A DNA stretch of 64,000 bases. It comes from Lyophyllum atratum. Lineage: Eukaryota; Basidiomycota; Agaricomycetes; Agaricales; Lyophyllaceae. Both the position numbers and the translations under genes were made by a program. A model generated the notes under the pieces. The model ran no database searches and was not told the origin of the DNA. It saw nothing but the letters and a program-made list of their open reading frames with translations. The stretch's first letter is position 1. The number at the start of each line of letters is the position of its first letter. Positions 21,592-32,807 of the stretch are shown in pieces. Location: NCBI GenBank assembly GCA_014905825.1, contig JACGCN010000026.1, positions 62,001 to 126,000 on the forward strand. Reading direction: 5' to 3'.

Positions 21592-23058
21592 ATGGGCTGC
21601 GTACAGTCTTCAAGTACTGCACCGATCACAGTCAATATTCACCGTGACAGCGCGATACCGGCTCCTGTGAAACCGTCAGGCTTGGAGAAGCGAGAGATCA
21701 AGCTGTTACTCCTGGGAACAAGGGAATGCGGCAAGGTGCGTGTGCTTGAACGATATATCTCATCCTCGTGTAACATCCGGCATAGTCAACGATACTCAAG
21801 CAGATGAGACTTATCTTTCAAGGCGACTATAACACCTCTGAGCGACTCTCACAAAAGGAAATAATCTTTGCAAACATCGTAGAATCCATGCGGTACGCCC
21901 ATTCTCGTTCTCACTGAAAGTACGTTGCACTCAAGCCCTCGAAGAGCGATCCTCGAAGCCATGCCGTGCCTCGATCTAACCCTCTCCCCAGACAACTACG
22001 TCTGGCACACTACCATATTCGTCCTACGCTCGTGGATGGGCCCTGATGATCTCCCGTGTGTCATCGCCGACGCAGTCCGCCAACTTTATCGGGATCCCGC
22101 TGTAAGAGCGGCCATCCGACGCTCGCGCGAGTTCCAACTCAACGACAACGCCACGTATTATTTTAGCGCCATCGATCGTATAGCCGCGCACAACTATCTG
22201 CCTACGAATCAAGATATCCTTCGCAGCCGCGTGAGGACGACGGGCATCTCAAAGACCACGTTCAGGGTGCAGGAGCAGACGTACAATGTCTTTGACGTTG
22301 CCGGGCCTCGGAGTGAACGAAGGAAGTGGATCAATTGCTTCGAGAACGTTGACGTGGTCGTGTTTCTGGTCAGCCTAAGTGAGTACGACCAGATGCTCTG
22401 GGAGGACGAGAACGTAGTGCGTAGATTTCGTCCTTTACATCGTGGTGTCTGTCTCTGATCCATCCGTTCGTGTAGAATCGAATGCAGGAAGCGCTCACGC
22501 TCTTTGAATCAATATGCAATACCAAGTGGTTTGTCAAGACGCCTATGGTACGCGATGCCGGAGTTCGTAACTAGTTCCTTGTCTGACGGCTGTTCCTAGA
22601 TCCTATTTCTGAATAAGATTGATATTTTCTCAGAAAAGCTTCCACAAAGTCCATTGTCCGATGTCTTCCCTGCTTTCGACGGCGGTACTGATTTCGATGC
22701 GGCTTGTGAATATGTACTTCAACGGTATGTGGCTATCATACGTTCTTTTTTTCAGTCTGGAGAGAATGGAATATCGACGAACGTCGTGGGGCACACATCC
22801 GCTTTCAAGGCTTTCACTGTCAGCGTAATATCTAACCCGCGTGTCCCGGTACAGGTTCATTGATTTGAATCAAAATCCAAAGTCCAAGCAGCTCTACGCA
22901 TTTTTTACGTGCGCAACCGACACTGAGTTAGTTAAAGGTAGGTCAGACTTTATTTCGTGCAACTGCTCCAGTTCACTTCTCCTCGTTGTCAAGACTCGTT
23001 GTCTGCACTCAAATCTGTCTTACAAGATGCATACCTCTCGGACTGTAGGACTCTATGA
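21592..23058 (+). CDS. Diverged G-alpha paralogue, altered switch II
   Basis: Duplicate of the upstream G-alpha gene. Inferred exons: 21592-21735, 21786-21892, 21945-22416, 22476-22547, 22600-22724, 22855-22937, 22994-23058 (355 residues). From the second of these on, exon sizes equal those of the neighbour (107, 472, 72, 125, 83, 65); only the first N-terminal intron is missing. MGC lipidation start, R/T of switch I, NKID and TCAT are retained. The P-loop is GTRECGKS instead of GAGESGKS, and switch II reads DVAGPRSERRKW: Gly to Ala, and the catalytic Gln to Pro. The C-terminus CRTL replaces CGLL. The frame is fully open with good splice sites, so it looks like a maintained gene with altered nucleotide handling. 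A very young pseudogene is the alternative. Confidence 0.88.
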
Positions 23059-23722
23059 TCAGATAGGTCCTATCGCCGTCCCGCTGTCTTATTTACTTTA
23101 TAGGACCTCTCACATATTCCATCTCCTCTTCCGTTACCGATCCGTCTTCCTGATCTACCTTATCTTTATCTCAATTTCAAGCGAAGCCCTCACACATAAA
23201 CTCTGCAACGTTTCAGGTCTTCGATCTGATACGTTAGCATTCTTTCGAAGCATGTGCTGGACGTGCCACTGTAGGTATCATGAGGGCCCGTCCATCAGGA
23301 AGGGACATATACTATCTCTCGTTGATGACGTTGGGGCAGGCCTGTCTGAGTCGTATCAGACAGATCATGTGCATCGTAATACGGGCGGTGTAAAATAATA
23401 GACAGAGTGCGGCACGTTTCAATCAGACCGGACGATCAGGTGTACGGAGTGGCGAAGGAGATATAGCGCTCGATATCTTGTAGCGACGCGTACTGGCTAC
23501 TTGAAAGTTTAAGTATAACGCCTTAGAACAACAAATGTCAGTCTGTAGAGCACCGCCACACACAGCCTTGATCTAATCTCACTGCATAGCCTCCATTGAC
23601 TCCCTCGTCTCGGCACGATCGGGAAAGCACCGACCCAATTCTCGAAGTGAGCCCGTTTGTTACCTTCGACCGAAGCTTTAGTACATGAATGTCAGCTCAA
23701 GACATCTACTCTCAGGTTACTG
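23059..23722. other. Intergenic, no gene seen
   Basis: This lies between the second G-alpha gene and the first F-box-like gene. The 185-codon frame that runs through the G-alpha 3' end (22841-23398) is a by-product and not a gene. Confidence 0.5.
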
Positions 23723-24971
23723 ATGTCCATTCGCTCCAACATTCCCCAAGAGATAATCGATAAGATAATCGAGGCCATCGACGATCCAGGGAGGCAAAAG
23801 ACACTCAATGCATGCTCCACAGTCGCATCTTCATTCTGCGGTACAGCGCAGAAGGAGCTGTACAGGTCTATTTTCGTATCATTGATCCAGCCGCAGGACA
23901 ACGTGCGGGCCTACGCCCTTGCAAGGTCACTGATGTCCAGTGACCGCCTCAGGAGCTATGTAGGCTCGATGTCACTCAAGACGCACGCTCTTTCGGATGT
24001 TTTTCCTCCAGCGCTCCCTAATCTGAATCGACTCCGTTCCCTACGTCTCTCAGGCATCTTCATGCTAATCGCACCGACTCTTCCCAGCACATTCTACTAT
24101 GCCAGACTAGGGGCAGTCCTTCAATCATCGGCGCTGCGGAATGTCTGTCTTTCCGCCATATATAACTTCCCCGTTACCTTGCTACTCTCATGCCACAGCC
24201 TAGAAACACTCGAAATATCGAGATCCACCCTAACCACTGATGTTGCATTCGACGACACCAACTCGTTGCACCAACTCGCTGGTTCCAAGGGCGGAGTATG
24301 CCTTCGCACGCTCATCATACGCAGAAGTTCTTTAGATGTGCTTCTCCCCTCCGCGCTTCTAAGCCCTAGTTCGCCTCTCCATGTTTCAGGCTTACGCAAA
24401 TTACACATTACCGTTTGGAAAGATGCAACTGTTAGCATGCTTAACTCCATGCTGGAGGTCACAACATATCTAGAAGAGTTAGCTGTGGACTTCGATTTCT
24501 GTAAGCAGAGGCCATGCTGTTACCCTACGCAACAACTGACGTTAAAAATCTGAAGCGCTCCCGCCTCGCGCCTATGACCTGGATCTCAAATTGGGGGGTC
24601 TTCGAAATTTAGAGTGTGTCGAGTTCGGCCCGCAAACTATGGTGGCAATTCTCTATGTAGCCCACCTGTGCACGTTGCTGTCAAATTCCCGCCACCTAGG
24701 TGAGGTTGGAATCTCCGTCAACGCAGAATTATGCAGTGCGGGATATAACCCGGTGACGGACAAGGCCTGGACACGCATAGATGAGCTTTTGACCGGAACG
24801 CATTGCGCATCGCCGTTGCGTCAGGTGCAGATTACAGAAATCGGCGGGGACGATTGCTTGCCCAGCAGCAGCCGTGTATTTTTCGAGCGGAACATGCCGC
24901 GCTTGACTTCGATGGGGGCCCTTCGTGTCAAGCGGTGCTTGTCGTGGGGAACTCGTATCGATATCTTGTAA
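23723..24971 (+). CDS. F-box/LRR-like protein, copy A
   Basis: Two exons, 23723-24500 and 24556-24971, give 397 residues. The chosen ATG gives an N-terminus (MSIRSNIPQEIIDKIIEAID) that aligns with three paralogues in this window; an upstream in-frame ATG at 23657 exists. The start is an F-box-like helix pair (IPQEIIDKI... LNACSTVASSF) that would bind Skp1 in an SCF ubiquitin ligase. The rest is Leu-rich with irregular LRR-like segments for substrate recognition. The 55-nt intron is in phase 1, as in the paralogues, and is followed by a family block containing AWTRIDELL. Substrate is unknown. Confidence 0.8.
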
Positions 24972-25385
24972 CTTAGACTTACAGATGTACTCAAATCTAG
25001 TCGACGGAAACTGCGGCACAAACAAGCGTTTATCAGGTATCCCAATCGGACTCTCATATCTAGCGCAATTATCAACATCTCGCGCTTATAGTGGCTCCTT
25101 CTTTCTCGGAAGCGTGGTCTCCATTCACATCCCACCCGCCTAGTATCTTGCGCAACTATCGCCAGCTTGCTTGTCAATACGCAGCGGACGGTGACACATA
25201 TCCTGGCTTGAGCACGGGGCAATGGCCCCGGACCACATTCCAGTAGAATTCGAGTCTCGTAATATTCTATCGGCGATGGGTTCTATCCGATGATCGATAG
25301 TCAGGGTATATAATCGGGCTGGCAGCCTACTACTACTAAGGATTCTAATTTCTAACTACGCCTGCGAACCGAGATACCGACGAAT
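24972..25385. other. Intergenic, no gene seen
   Basis: A short spacer between convergent genes, copy A of the F-box family and the first hydrophobin. No features are supported. Confidence 0.5.
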
Positions 25386-25882
25386 CTAGACGTTGGCGTT
25401 GATCGGGGTGCAACCCACGGCGACAAGGCCATTCTGCGACGCCGTCTCAGCATTCATGTCTCTTGAAAAGATGCACAAGACGTACGAATTGGTTGTCTGT
25501 GCAGCAGACAGGCTGGGAAGTGCACGAGTTGCCTGCGACACCGATCACCTGTATAGGGTTGCAGTCCACTGGAAAGGAACAACATCGGTTTAGCGGGAGG
25601 AACCACCCGAAAACAAAAGAACTTACAGCCAATTTGGCCTTTGACGCCGCTCGCAACGATGCTTAGGAGGCCGAGGAGCTCAGCCACATTCGGGTCCAGA
25701 GGCTACGAGATATATTGAGAAACAAGTAACGCCTACGACGAGCCAAGCGAACTTACGTTCTGAGTGCTGTTGCAGCACTGAATCTCACCAGTGTTGCAGT
25801 GGTCGGCAGCGGGGGCTACACCGGGCAGCGCAACAGCGAGGAGAGGGAGCGCGAGGAGGAAGGCAGAGGCACGAGCGAACAT
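25386..25882 (-). CDS. Class I hydrophobin H1
   Basis: Secreted amphipathic wall protein that self-assembles at air-water interfaces. Exons in transcript order are 25882-25757, 25702-25627, 25568-25486 and 25433-25386, encoding 110 residues. A signal peptide (MFARASAFLLALPLLAVALP) precedes the mature part. Eight Cys follow the pattern C-x6-CC ... C-x11-C-x5-CC-x12-C; the blocks are CNTGEIQCC, GNSCTSQPVCC and GCTPINANV. Intron positions and the sizes of exons 2-4 (76, 83, 48 bp) match the two hydrophobins at 52-54 kb, which are clear paralogues. A TATA-like box lies 70-80 bp upstream. Confidence 0.93.
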
Positions 25883-25950
25883 AGTGGATAGAGGAGTGTG
25901 GTAGAACGGGTAAGTCGTTGAACTGGCTTTTGAATGTATTTTGGCTCACC

Positions 25951-25958
25951 CTTTATAA
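25951..25958 (-). promoter_or_regulatory. TATA-like box of hydrophobin H1
   Basis: On the minus strand this reads ttataaag, about 70 bp upstream of the H1 ATG. The spacing resembles the TATAAAA of hydrophobin H3. Confidence 0.5.
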
Positions 25959-28503
25959 GCCTCCGTATCCGCTGGCAGATTTTTTTCATTCGAGGTCCGG
26001 TTCCGACTTCAGACTAGTGCTCTTCTTAGTTTTCCGAGGTTCCGCTGAATTTTCGTCGATCACCTTCTGCGCGTGCCTCATGAACGGGGATGAGTGGCCG
26101 AAGCCCACGTATCTGTCTTGCCCAACATGAGGATGTATTCCCGACTAAACTCGGAACTTCCAGGTTGAAGCTTACGTCTATGGTTCTTTCTCGGGGCTAC
26201 GGTCTATCATAGCTTATACATGCATATATCCGGACGCCATGCGTGACTCCGCACTGCAATCGCTGTTCAAATCACAATGACGATTGAGCTGGTAATGAGC
26301 ATGTCAGCACGGGGGCGGGCCTCGAGGTACGTATTTACATACGACATCATCATCACCATGCGAGCCGGTTTCAGCCTGTCGAAGACTCTCATTATCGACG
26401 GACAACACGGACACCCGGGTGCGCAACGAGAGACGTCCAAGAAAAAGCGCGAGTTTGGAGAGAGACTACAGTACCCTGAAGCGATCTTTAAATTTGAATC
26501 GCTTAAGCTGTGACGCGCACCCACCTTCGTACCAAGCCTAATCCTCGATGCTCAAGATCGTATATCATTCCGATTAATAATGACCTTCAGGGTCCATATA
26601 GCAAGGTCCGGAAGCAAACGAATGACCAGGATCGACAGCGTCCAGCGGGCAACGTACGACCGAAACAAGCTTCTGCGGCATCGTATCTGGGCGATTGTCG
26701 TCCTGCCGTTTCAGCCCATGCGAGAGAAATCCAGAAGTCGCGTTGAAGGCTGCCCGACGCTATATGAGATCGATATCCCTGGGAGGATCCATACGTAAGG
26801 CGGTGCGAGACTCCAGCTGCTTCCGCGTCTGGATGGGCGAAAAATAGAGCTCAGTTGACGGGCAGTACAGCAGAGATGAATAAGGGCGGGCGTACCATGT
26901 GGCCTGAGCCATTCAACGATCGCCTTCGGTCCTTATACCAAGGTGCTCCAAATCACAATTCGTCCAACGTATTTTGTCAAGCCGTCTGGGCTTCGGATCA
27001 GATACGCGTGCAGGAAGGGCAGAAAGGTTCAGTCAAGTACGTACCGAAGGTCTAGAGACACCCGATCGTTGACACGTCACGACATTAAAAGGCTTTCCGG
27101 TGCCAAGTCCAACACACGACGCCCGGCTCAGACACGGAAAGACGCCCTGAACCTGGAGTATCACTTGAGCTAAACATCGTGGAACTGTTTCCCCGTGGTA
27201 GCCGGACGGTGGGCGGCATGAGTACGATGCAGACGAGGGTCCTTCACCAGCGTCCCGGCCACCGTCCACGTCTTTGAGCAGAGGCGAATGGACCTCCTAT
27301 GAATGATGTTAACCCGCGATTTTGTATTGGGCTGGCGGAACACGCTGCGCCGGTGGCGAGTGGAGCGAATGGGGGAGCTGGCGGTGATACCTCGAATAAG
27401 CCAGGAAGGCCATCGATCGCTGGGTCCGTATCCGTTGTAGAGTAGTGGAGCCTACGTCCATGCGAGGTGGGGCTATCGGAGACCTGAAAACTGGAGCGGA
27501 GGCCAAGCGGAGTGTCCCCTCCGATCCGGTACCGGCGCCGACATGCTCTGTATGCTTTCCTTGACCACCCGCGATAACGACGCGAGCTGGCGAGATAGAA
27601 ATGGGTGGGTGAGGCACGCCGGCGATTCAATGTCGATAGGATGTCGGACGAGGACACAAGTACAGACTGGAAGAGAGGGGCGGGGGGGAGTGGCGTTTTC
27701 ATGGGCGTCCGAAGGGAGGAGGGTAGGCGGTGATCGAACAAATCTCGGAGTTGGTATTGAGTTGGTCGGGGAAGGAGTGGCGACGACTATGGCTGACGAC
27801 CCATGGCAGAGGGCGATCAAAGTGAGCTTCCAAGCCTGTCTTGCACCCTCTGAGTATGTCCTCGAGCATAGACAAGCCAACCCTGCTGCCGGCGTCCCGA
27901 CGATGGATGACTCGAGTAGTGGCACGACTGCACGAGTTCCCCCTCACGCCCACCCTCAACTCGCACCGCCAAGAAGCTATGCCTCATCCTCAACCGTTGC
28001 CGCTCCCAACGCTCCCACTCCATCACGCATACAAGCCTGCCATGTGGCGGACTGCGGTTACCAGGAAACGACAATACGGGTGTTGATGGTATGGGTTGTT
28101 GACTGACAAAGGTAATCGAGTTTTCCGCTAGTTTGCACCATGCTTTTCTAGCGTAATGGCATTCTAATGACAGTAGAAGGTCAAAAGACAGGTCAAAAAG
28201 AGACACGACAGTTACCACATACACGAGAGCCACAGGACATCGCAAGCTGTAGAGCGGAGAGCTGAGAGGTGGGGGCTACCGCCAAGAATCAAACGAATAG
28301 TGCGACGCTAGCTGTACACCGAACTAGAAAGAACAGAGAGTTGAGTCAGGCTGAGGGGGTTGCGTTGAGGTGACGACCGAGTGCAAGTTGACCAACAACG
28401 TGTTGTGGGTCGGAGATGGCAAACGCCCATCAGATAAGATAAGACGTCTTGTACGCAGAATCGGCCAGACCTCAACGGTTTCAACTTGAACTCCGTCCTA
28501 CAT
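25959..28503. other. Intergenic, no supported gene
   Basis: A GC-rich part (about 27,230-28,250) has several overlapping open frames on both strands. Neither strand shows consistent splice junctions, family motifs or paralogues. It resembles the 14.6-16.7 kb stretch in character and may hold decayed gene sequence. Confidence 0.35.
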
Positions 28504-29805
28504 ATGTCTCTTGTTCCCCGAATTCCGCAGGAAATCGTCAACAAGATTTTAGAGGAGTTCGACAGCCTGGACGCCGGCGATCGGAACACGCTACGAACAT
28601 GCTGCATCGTATCCTCGTCGTTCCACGATCATACGCAGGAACGGTTATACAAGTCTTTATCTATGACCCTATCTTCTTCCCCCGCCCTCAGAGCCACGAC
28701 CGACGCTCTGATCAATACTCTTACATCGAGTCACCGCCTTCGAAGCTTCGCCGAATCACTCGCTATTAGATTTCAGGGCGGGCAATCATCCTACCCGTAC
28801 TTCGATATAACGCTGAAGCTGCCTCGGCTATCCCATCTCACGCTATCCAATGAGAAGGAATCTCGAGATCGCGTGTCTTGGCTAGTATTGCGAGCAGGAC
28901 TCAGAAGTAGTCTTTCCGAATTGCTCCGGTCGTCCTCACTTCGCGTACTATCCATCAGTCACATTTGCTTCATTCCTGCCTTACTCATTTCTTCATGCGC
29001 ACATCTGCGGGAGCTTCATCTGTGGGACATCATCTTTCTGAAGTCCGACCAGGATGGGAACGCTCCTTCGAACACTCCGTGCACCCCTTCCATCAGCCCC
29101 ACCCAGACTTACCTCGAATCACTCTCTTTGCGTATCACCACCAGGCCTCGACTGCTTTGCGATACCCTTACTCATCCGGCCTCCTCCCTGTCTATCACTC
29201 GCCTGCGGACGCTTATGGTTGAGATCTGGGACAACGAAGATCTTACGGGATGTCAGGAGCTTCTCGAGCTCACGGGGCCATCTCTCGAAGCATTCACACT
29301 CAAATTCATCCAACGTGAGACAACCCGTGTCCCCTCCATCTTTGCGTTCTAAAATACATCTTCTGTTGCAGAATTCCTCGGTGATCTCATTCTCCCTACC
29401 CTTCCCAAGCTACAGCACCTCACAATCATGAATCCAAATCATAGGACCATCCAGCGCTTACCCAGTCTCCTCAACTGCACTCACATCAAAGAGGTTTCGC
29501 TGACCATAGACGATTATCTATGTAGGTGGGATCATCACTTCCGTTCTGTTCCAGCGTACTGGCAGCGAATCGATGAGGCGATGTGCACTACACATCCTTC
29601 TGCAAACCTGCGAATCACGGTTGAGCACACCAGTCGAGCGAGCGCAGACCCTGGTGGTGACGCTCGCAACTACTTTACATCCAACATGCCGCGATTGTTC
29701 GCAGCTGGCCGCCTCTCTGTAGAACTCGGCTGGCGGGATTTTCAGACTCATCTGGAAATAGTGATCCCGTTGAACCCCGCTTTGAGTCATCGGCCCCGAG
29801 AATGA
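28504..29805 (+). CDS. F-box/LRR-like protein, copy B
   Basis: Exons 28504-29314 and 29372-29805 give 414 residues. The N-terminus MSLVPRIPQEIVNKILEEFD followed by LRTCCIVSSSFHDHTQERLY is the family F-box-like region. A long Leu-rich body has the phrases LRVLSISH and LRELHLWDI spaced like LRR strands. The phase-1 intron has in-frame stops, so splicing is needed to reach the conserved tail with YWQRIDEAM and NMPRLFAAGRLSVEL. Probable SCF substrate receptor; target unknown. Confidence 0.82.
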
Positions 29806-30469
29806 ATTAGGTACGCTGAGTTGGATCCTAAATAGTTGTCGTGTAATTTCTCCGCTTCGTTGTTACCATGCAGTCATACAACCAGGAAAATGCTATGCTT
29901 GCGGGACATCGGAATACACCTCCTTGGGAGTTTCAGAGATCCGATGTGTAACTTACCTTTACATGATCGACGCCGCGAAACATATCGAAGAAGGTCAGGA
30001 ATGGGTGTGATTTTTGATACTGAGCATCTACTCGAGATGTAAGACTTGCGCGGAGGCCTGAGACGACTAAGTCCTCACGGTTCGACTGGATTGACATGGC
30101 TGGAACCGAGGATTCTGAAGGGAAGTAGGGTCGGCATATCCTGACACGGTCCTGATGGGATATGTTGGATTGAAGTGGAGGGATTCAGCGAGATAGCAAA
30201 ATTTCGGATCTATCACGAACATAAAGGATTGAAACGGGAGATGCGTAGAATTCACAAGCCCGGTTAAATAATTGTAGTGGTTGACCGTCCAATGTTCAAC
30301 GTTCAGGACTGAATGTGCCCACGGGGAGGAATCGACGTACTAGGTCAATACTAGGTGGTTCAAGTTGGACTTGCCAATCAACTCCGCCACTAAAGAAAAC
30401 TGGACCAAACACCATCGGATAACAGGCCGACAACATCGCTGTGAAGAAAAGACTCTCAATCTGCCGAAG
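29806..30469. other. Intergenic, no gene seen
   Basis: A spacer between tandem F-box-like genes B and C. Nothing supported. Confidence 0.5.
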
Positions 30470-31738
30470 ATGCCGTTCCTCCCCACCTTTCCTCAGGAAA
30501 TCATTGACAAGATTTTCGATGAGCTCTCAGGTACCAAGGATAAACGGATACTCAAGAAATGCAGCGTCATGTCCTCGTCTTTTCGCATACCAGCGCAGCG
30601 ACGGTTATTTCAAGTGATCTTCATAACCTTCACTGATATCATCACCTCTCAAGATCGCAACCTTCTATCGACTCTAGCGTCCAGTCCGCGCCTTTGTGGT
30701 TATGTGGAGATGGTATTCGTCATGGTCCAGACCCAGGCTTGTGATGTGGCTTTCGCGAGCATCGGGATTCCTAGGCTCCCTTGGTTGCATGACATAACTA
30801 TCATGGCAGACCATAGAACACCGGGAATAGGATGGATGTCTTTACCCGCAGCTGTTAGGAGAGATCTCCGCGATATGTTCTCGCGTCCCAAACTCCGCAC
30901 GCTGTCCATCATCGCTATGAAAGACATTCCCATCCGCAATCTTCAGCTCTGCTCAAACCTGAAAATGCTAGAGATATGGGACATAACCTTTTACACTGAT
31001 GTCGAGCCCGATATCTCTCCTGTCTCTGACCCACCCATTGATCCCACCAATGTGGGGTCTCTCGAGACGATCTGGCTCCGTGGCGATACCGTTATTCAAC
31101 CGCTTCTGGTTGCCCTGGAAGACGCATCCTCGCTCTTATCCATCACTCGGCTCAGAAACTTCACTGTTGAGATCTGGGACGACACCAATTTCATCGCGTT
31201 GCAAGCAGTTATGGAGCTTGTAGGATGCAATCTAGAAGTGCTGAAATTGAGTCGGCTCCACCGTGAGTGCTCGTCTCCTTCCGTGTATCGCGTATAAATA
31301 CTAAGCCTTCCTGCAGTTATTACCGGGGATCCTGCTCTTCCTAATCTGCACAACTTACGACACATCCATTTCCGCCTCAAGGATCTCGCGTCCATCCCTC
31401 ACGTGTCCCGCATCCTCGAATCCGTCCCTTGCCCCAATAAGCTCGAAGAGGTCTCCATCTACACCACTCTCGATACTTGCACTATGGAAGCTTCCGCCGT
31501 TGATGAGGGAGCCTGGGCATGGCGAGCAATAGATGAACTTCTTACGCGGGAGCGCCACGCCAAGCGACTGCGGCGTGTGTCAATAGTGGTGATCGTAATG
31601 GATAGTGACGAAGAAACGGCGATCGAGGCATTTGCTAGGCAGAGCATGCCACAGCTCCTCAATCTAGGTCGCCTTTGCGTAGAAGTTGATCGACTCGATC
31701 ATGATCATCAAGTTGTCATTCCGCTAGGCGCCTCTTGA
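30470..31738 (+). CDS. F-box/LRR-like protein, copy C
   Basis: Exons 30470-31262 and 31317-31738 give 404 residues. The ATG was chosen because MPFLPTFPQEIIDKIFDELS aligns with the other copies; the frame is open upstream to 30365. The motif LKKCSVMSSSFRIPAQRRLF completes the F-box-like region. The Leu-rich body contains LRTLSIIAM and LKMLEIWDITF, and the tail contains WAWRAIDELLTRERHAKRL. Same strand as copy B and 664 bp downstream of it, so tandem duplication is likely. Role as a ubiquitin-ligase adaptor is inferred from family resemblance. Confidence 0.82.
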
Positions 31739-32807
31739 GCACCGTTCTGTCTGATATCTATGAGCGCAGCGCGTCGCGATTTTGTGATATCTGCACAAAG
31801 GAACCTTCTACCTTCGACCCTGAATCACCCTCGAATAAATACTCGTCGAGCGGCGTCCCCGCCCTCGGTATGCTAACGCTATAGGGCAAATTCGATCGCC
31901 AAACAGGGACGACGAACTGAGCACTCAGTCCAAGACCACTGGAGGCGATCGGGGTCCGCATGATGCATATACAATACTGGATCCATGTGGAAAGAAGCAT
32001 CCTTGAGGTATGACGGAGGCGTGATGGGAAGAATGCACATACCAGATGGGCTGTTGAACACATCGCCCATCACGCCTAGCGTGCCCCACAGTTCTGACAA
32101 TTACTTCATAAAACCTTGCAGGATTCATGTGCTTGAGCGATACGTGTCCCTTGGAGGAAAAATCATAGCATGCGATTGAGGAGAAAAAGTTGAATCGTGA
32201 AAAGTGTCACCGCCATCGGAAGTTGCCGCGGTTGACGCGTTGTTGACGTGTTGCTCCTTCAGCCTGATTAGCCAAACAAGTCTTCGGAGTTGCTTGAAGT
32301 TGACCAAGTTCAAATCTTTCTCTTACCACTGCCAGTACGATCTTCCCAGCGTCGGTATACCTTATAGGCGAAATGGCTCCTCGTCTCATCCCTTCAATCG
32401 CAGCTGCCTCTAGGTCTGGATAGATCTTGACCTTTTGGGCTAAGTCTGTAGGCGTCGGTGGGGACGTACCACCGTTTATGGTGCGTATTATGGAATTTCA
32501 GAAGATCCACGGTCCTTAAAATTGCATGCAGCAATCCGCAATTGTGACAAGGAAACACTCACCGAAGGCAGCACTCGACAGTCGGACAAAGAATAATTTT
32601 CTCAATTGCTTTATCTAATCTATGCCCGATATCAGTGCCAAGATCCTATTACATAGTCCCGGGTTTTCCGACCATAAACCCATACTGATGGTACCTGAAC
32701 TCGGCGCTTACCCCCGCCTTCGATTCACTCATATCTACACCAACGTTTCACACATCTACGACGTTGATAGACCCAGTAGCGTCTATTTCATTTCTCGTTA
32801 AAACGGA
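31739..32807. other. Intergenic, no gene seen
   Basis: This lies between F-box copy C and the amidohydrolase. Short frames only. The last 100 bp is the likely amidohydrolase promoter and 5' UTR, without a clear TATA box. Confidence 0.5.

Noticed and set aside
22841..23398. 185-codon ORF at the end of the second G-alpha gene
   Set aside because: It overlaps the last two G-alpha exons, which are supported by paralogue exon sizes. The rest has no motifs.
27244..28245. Minus-strand ORFs of 140-165 codons
   Set aside because: They overlap each other in different frames without splice support or recognisable domains.
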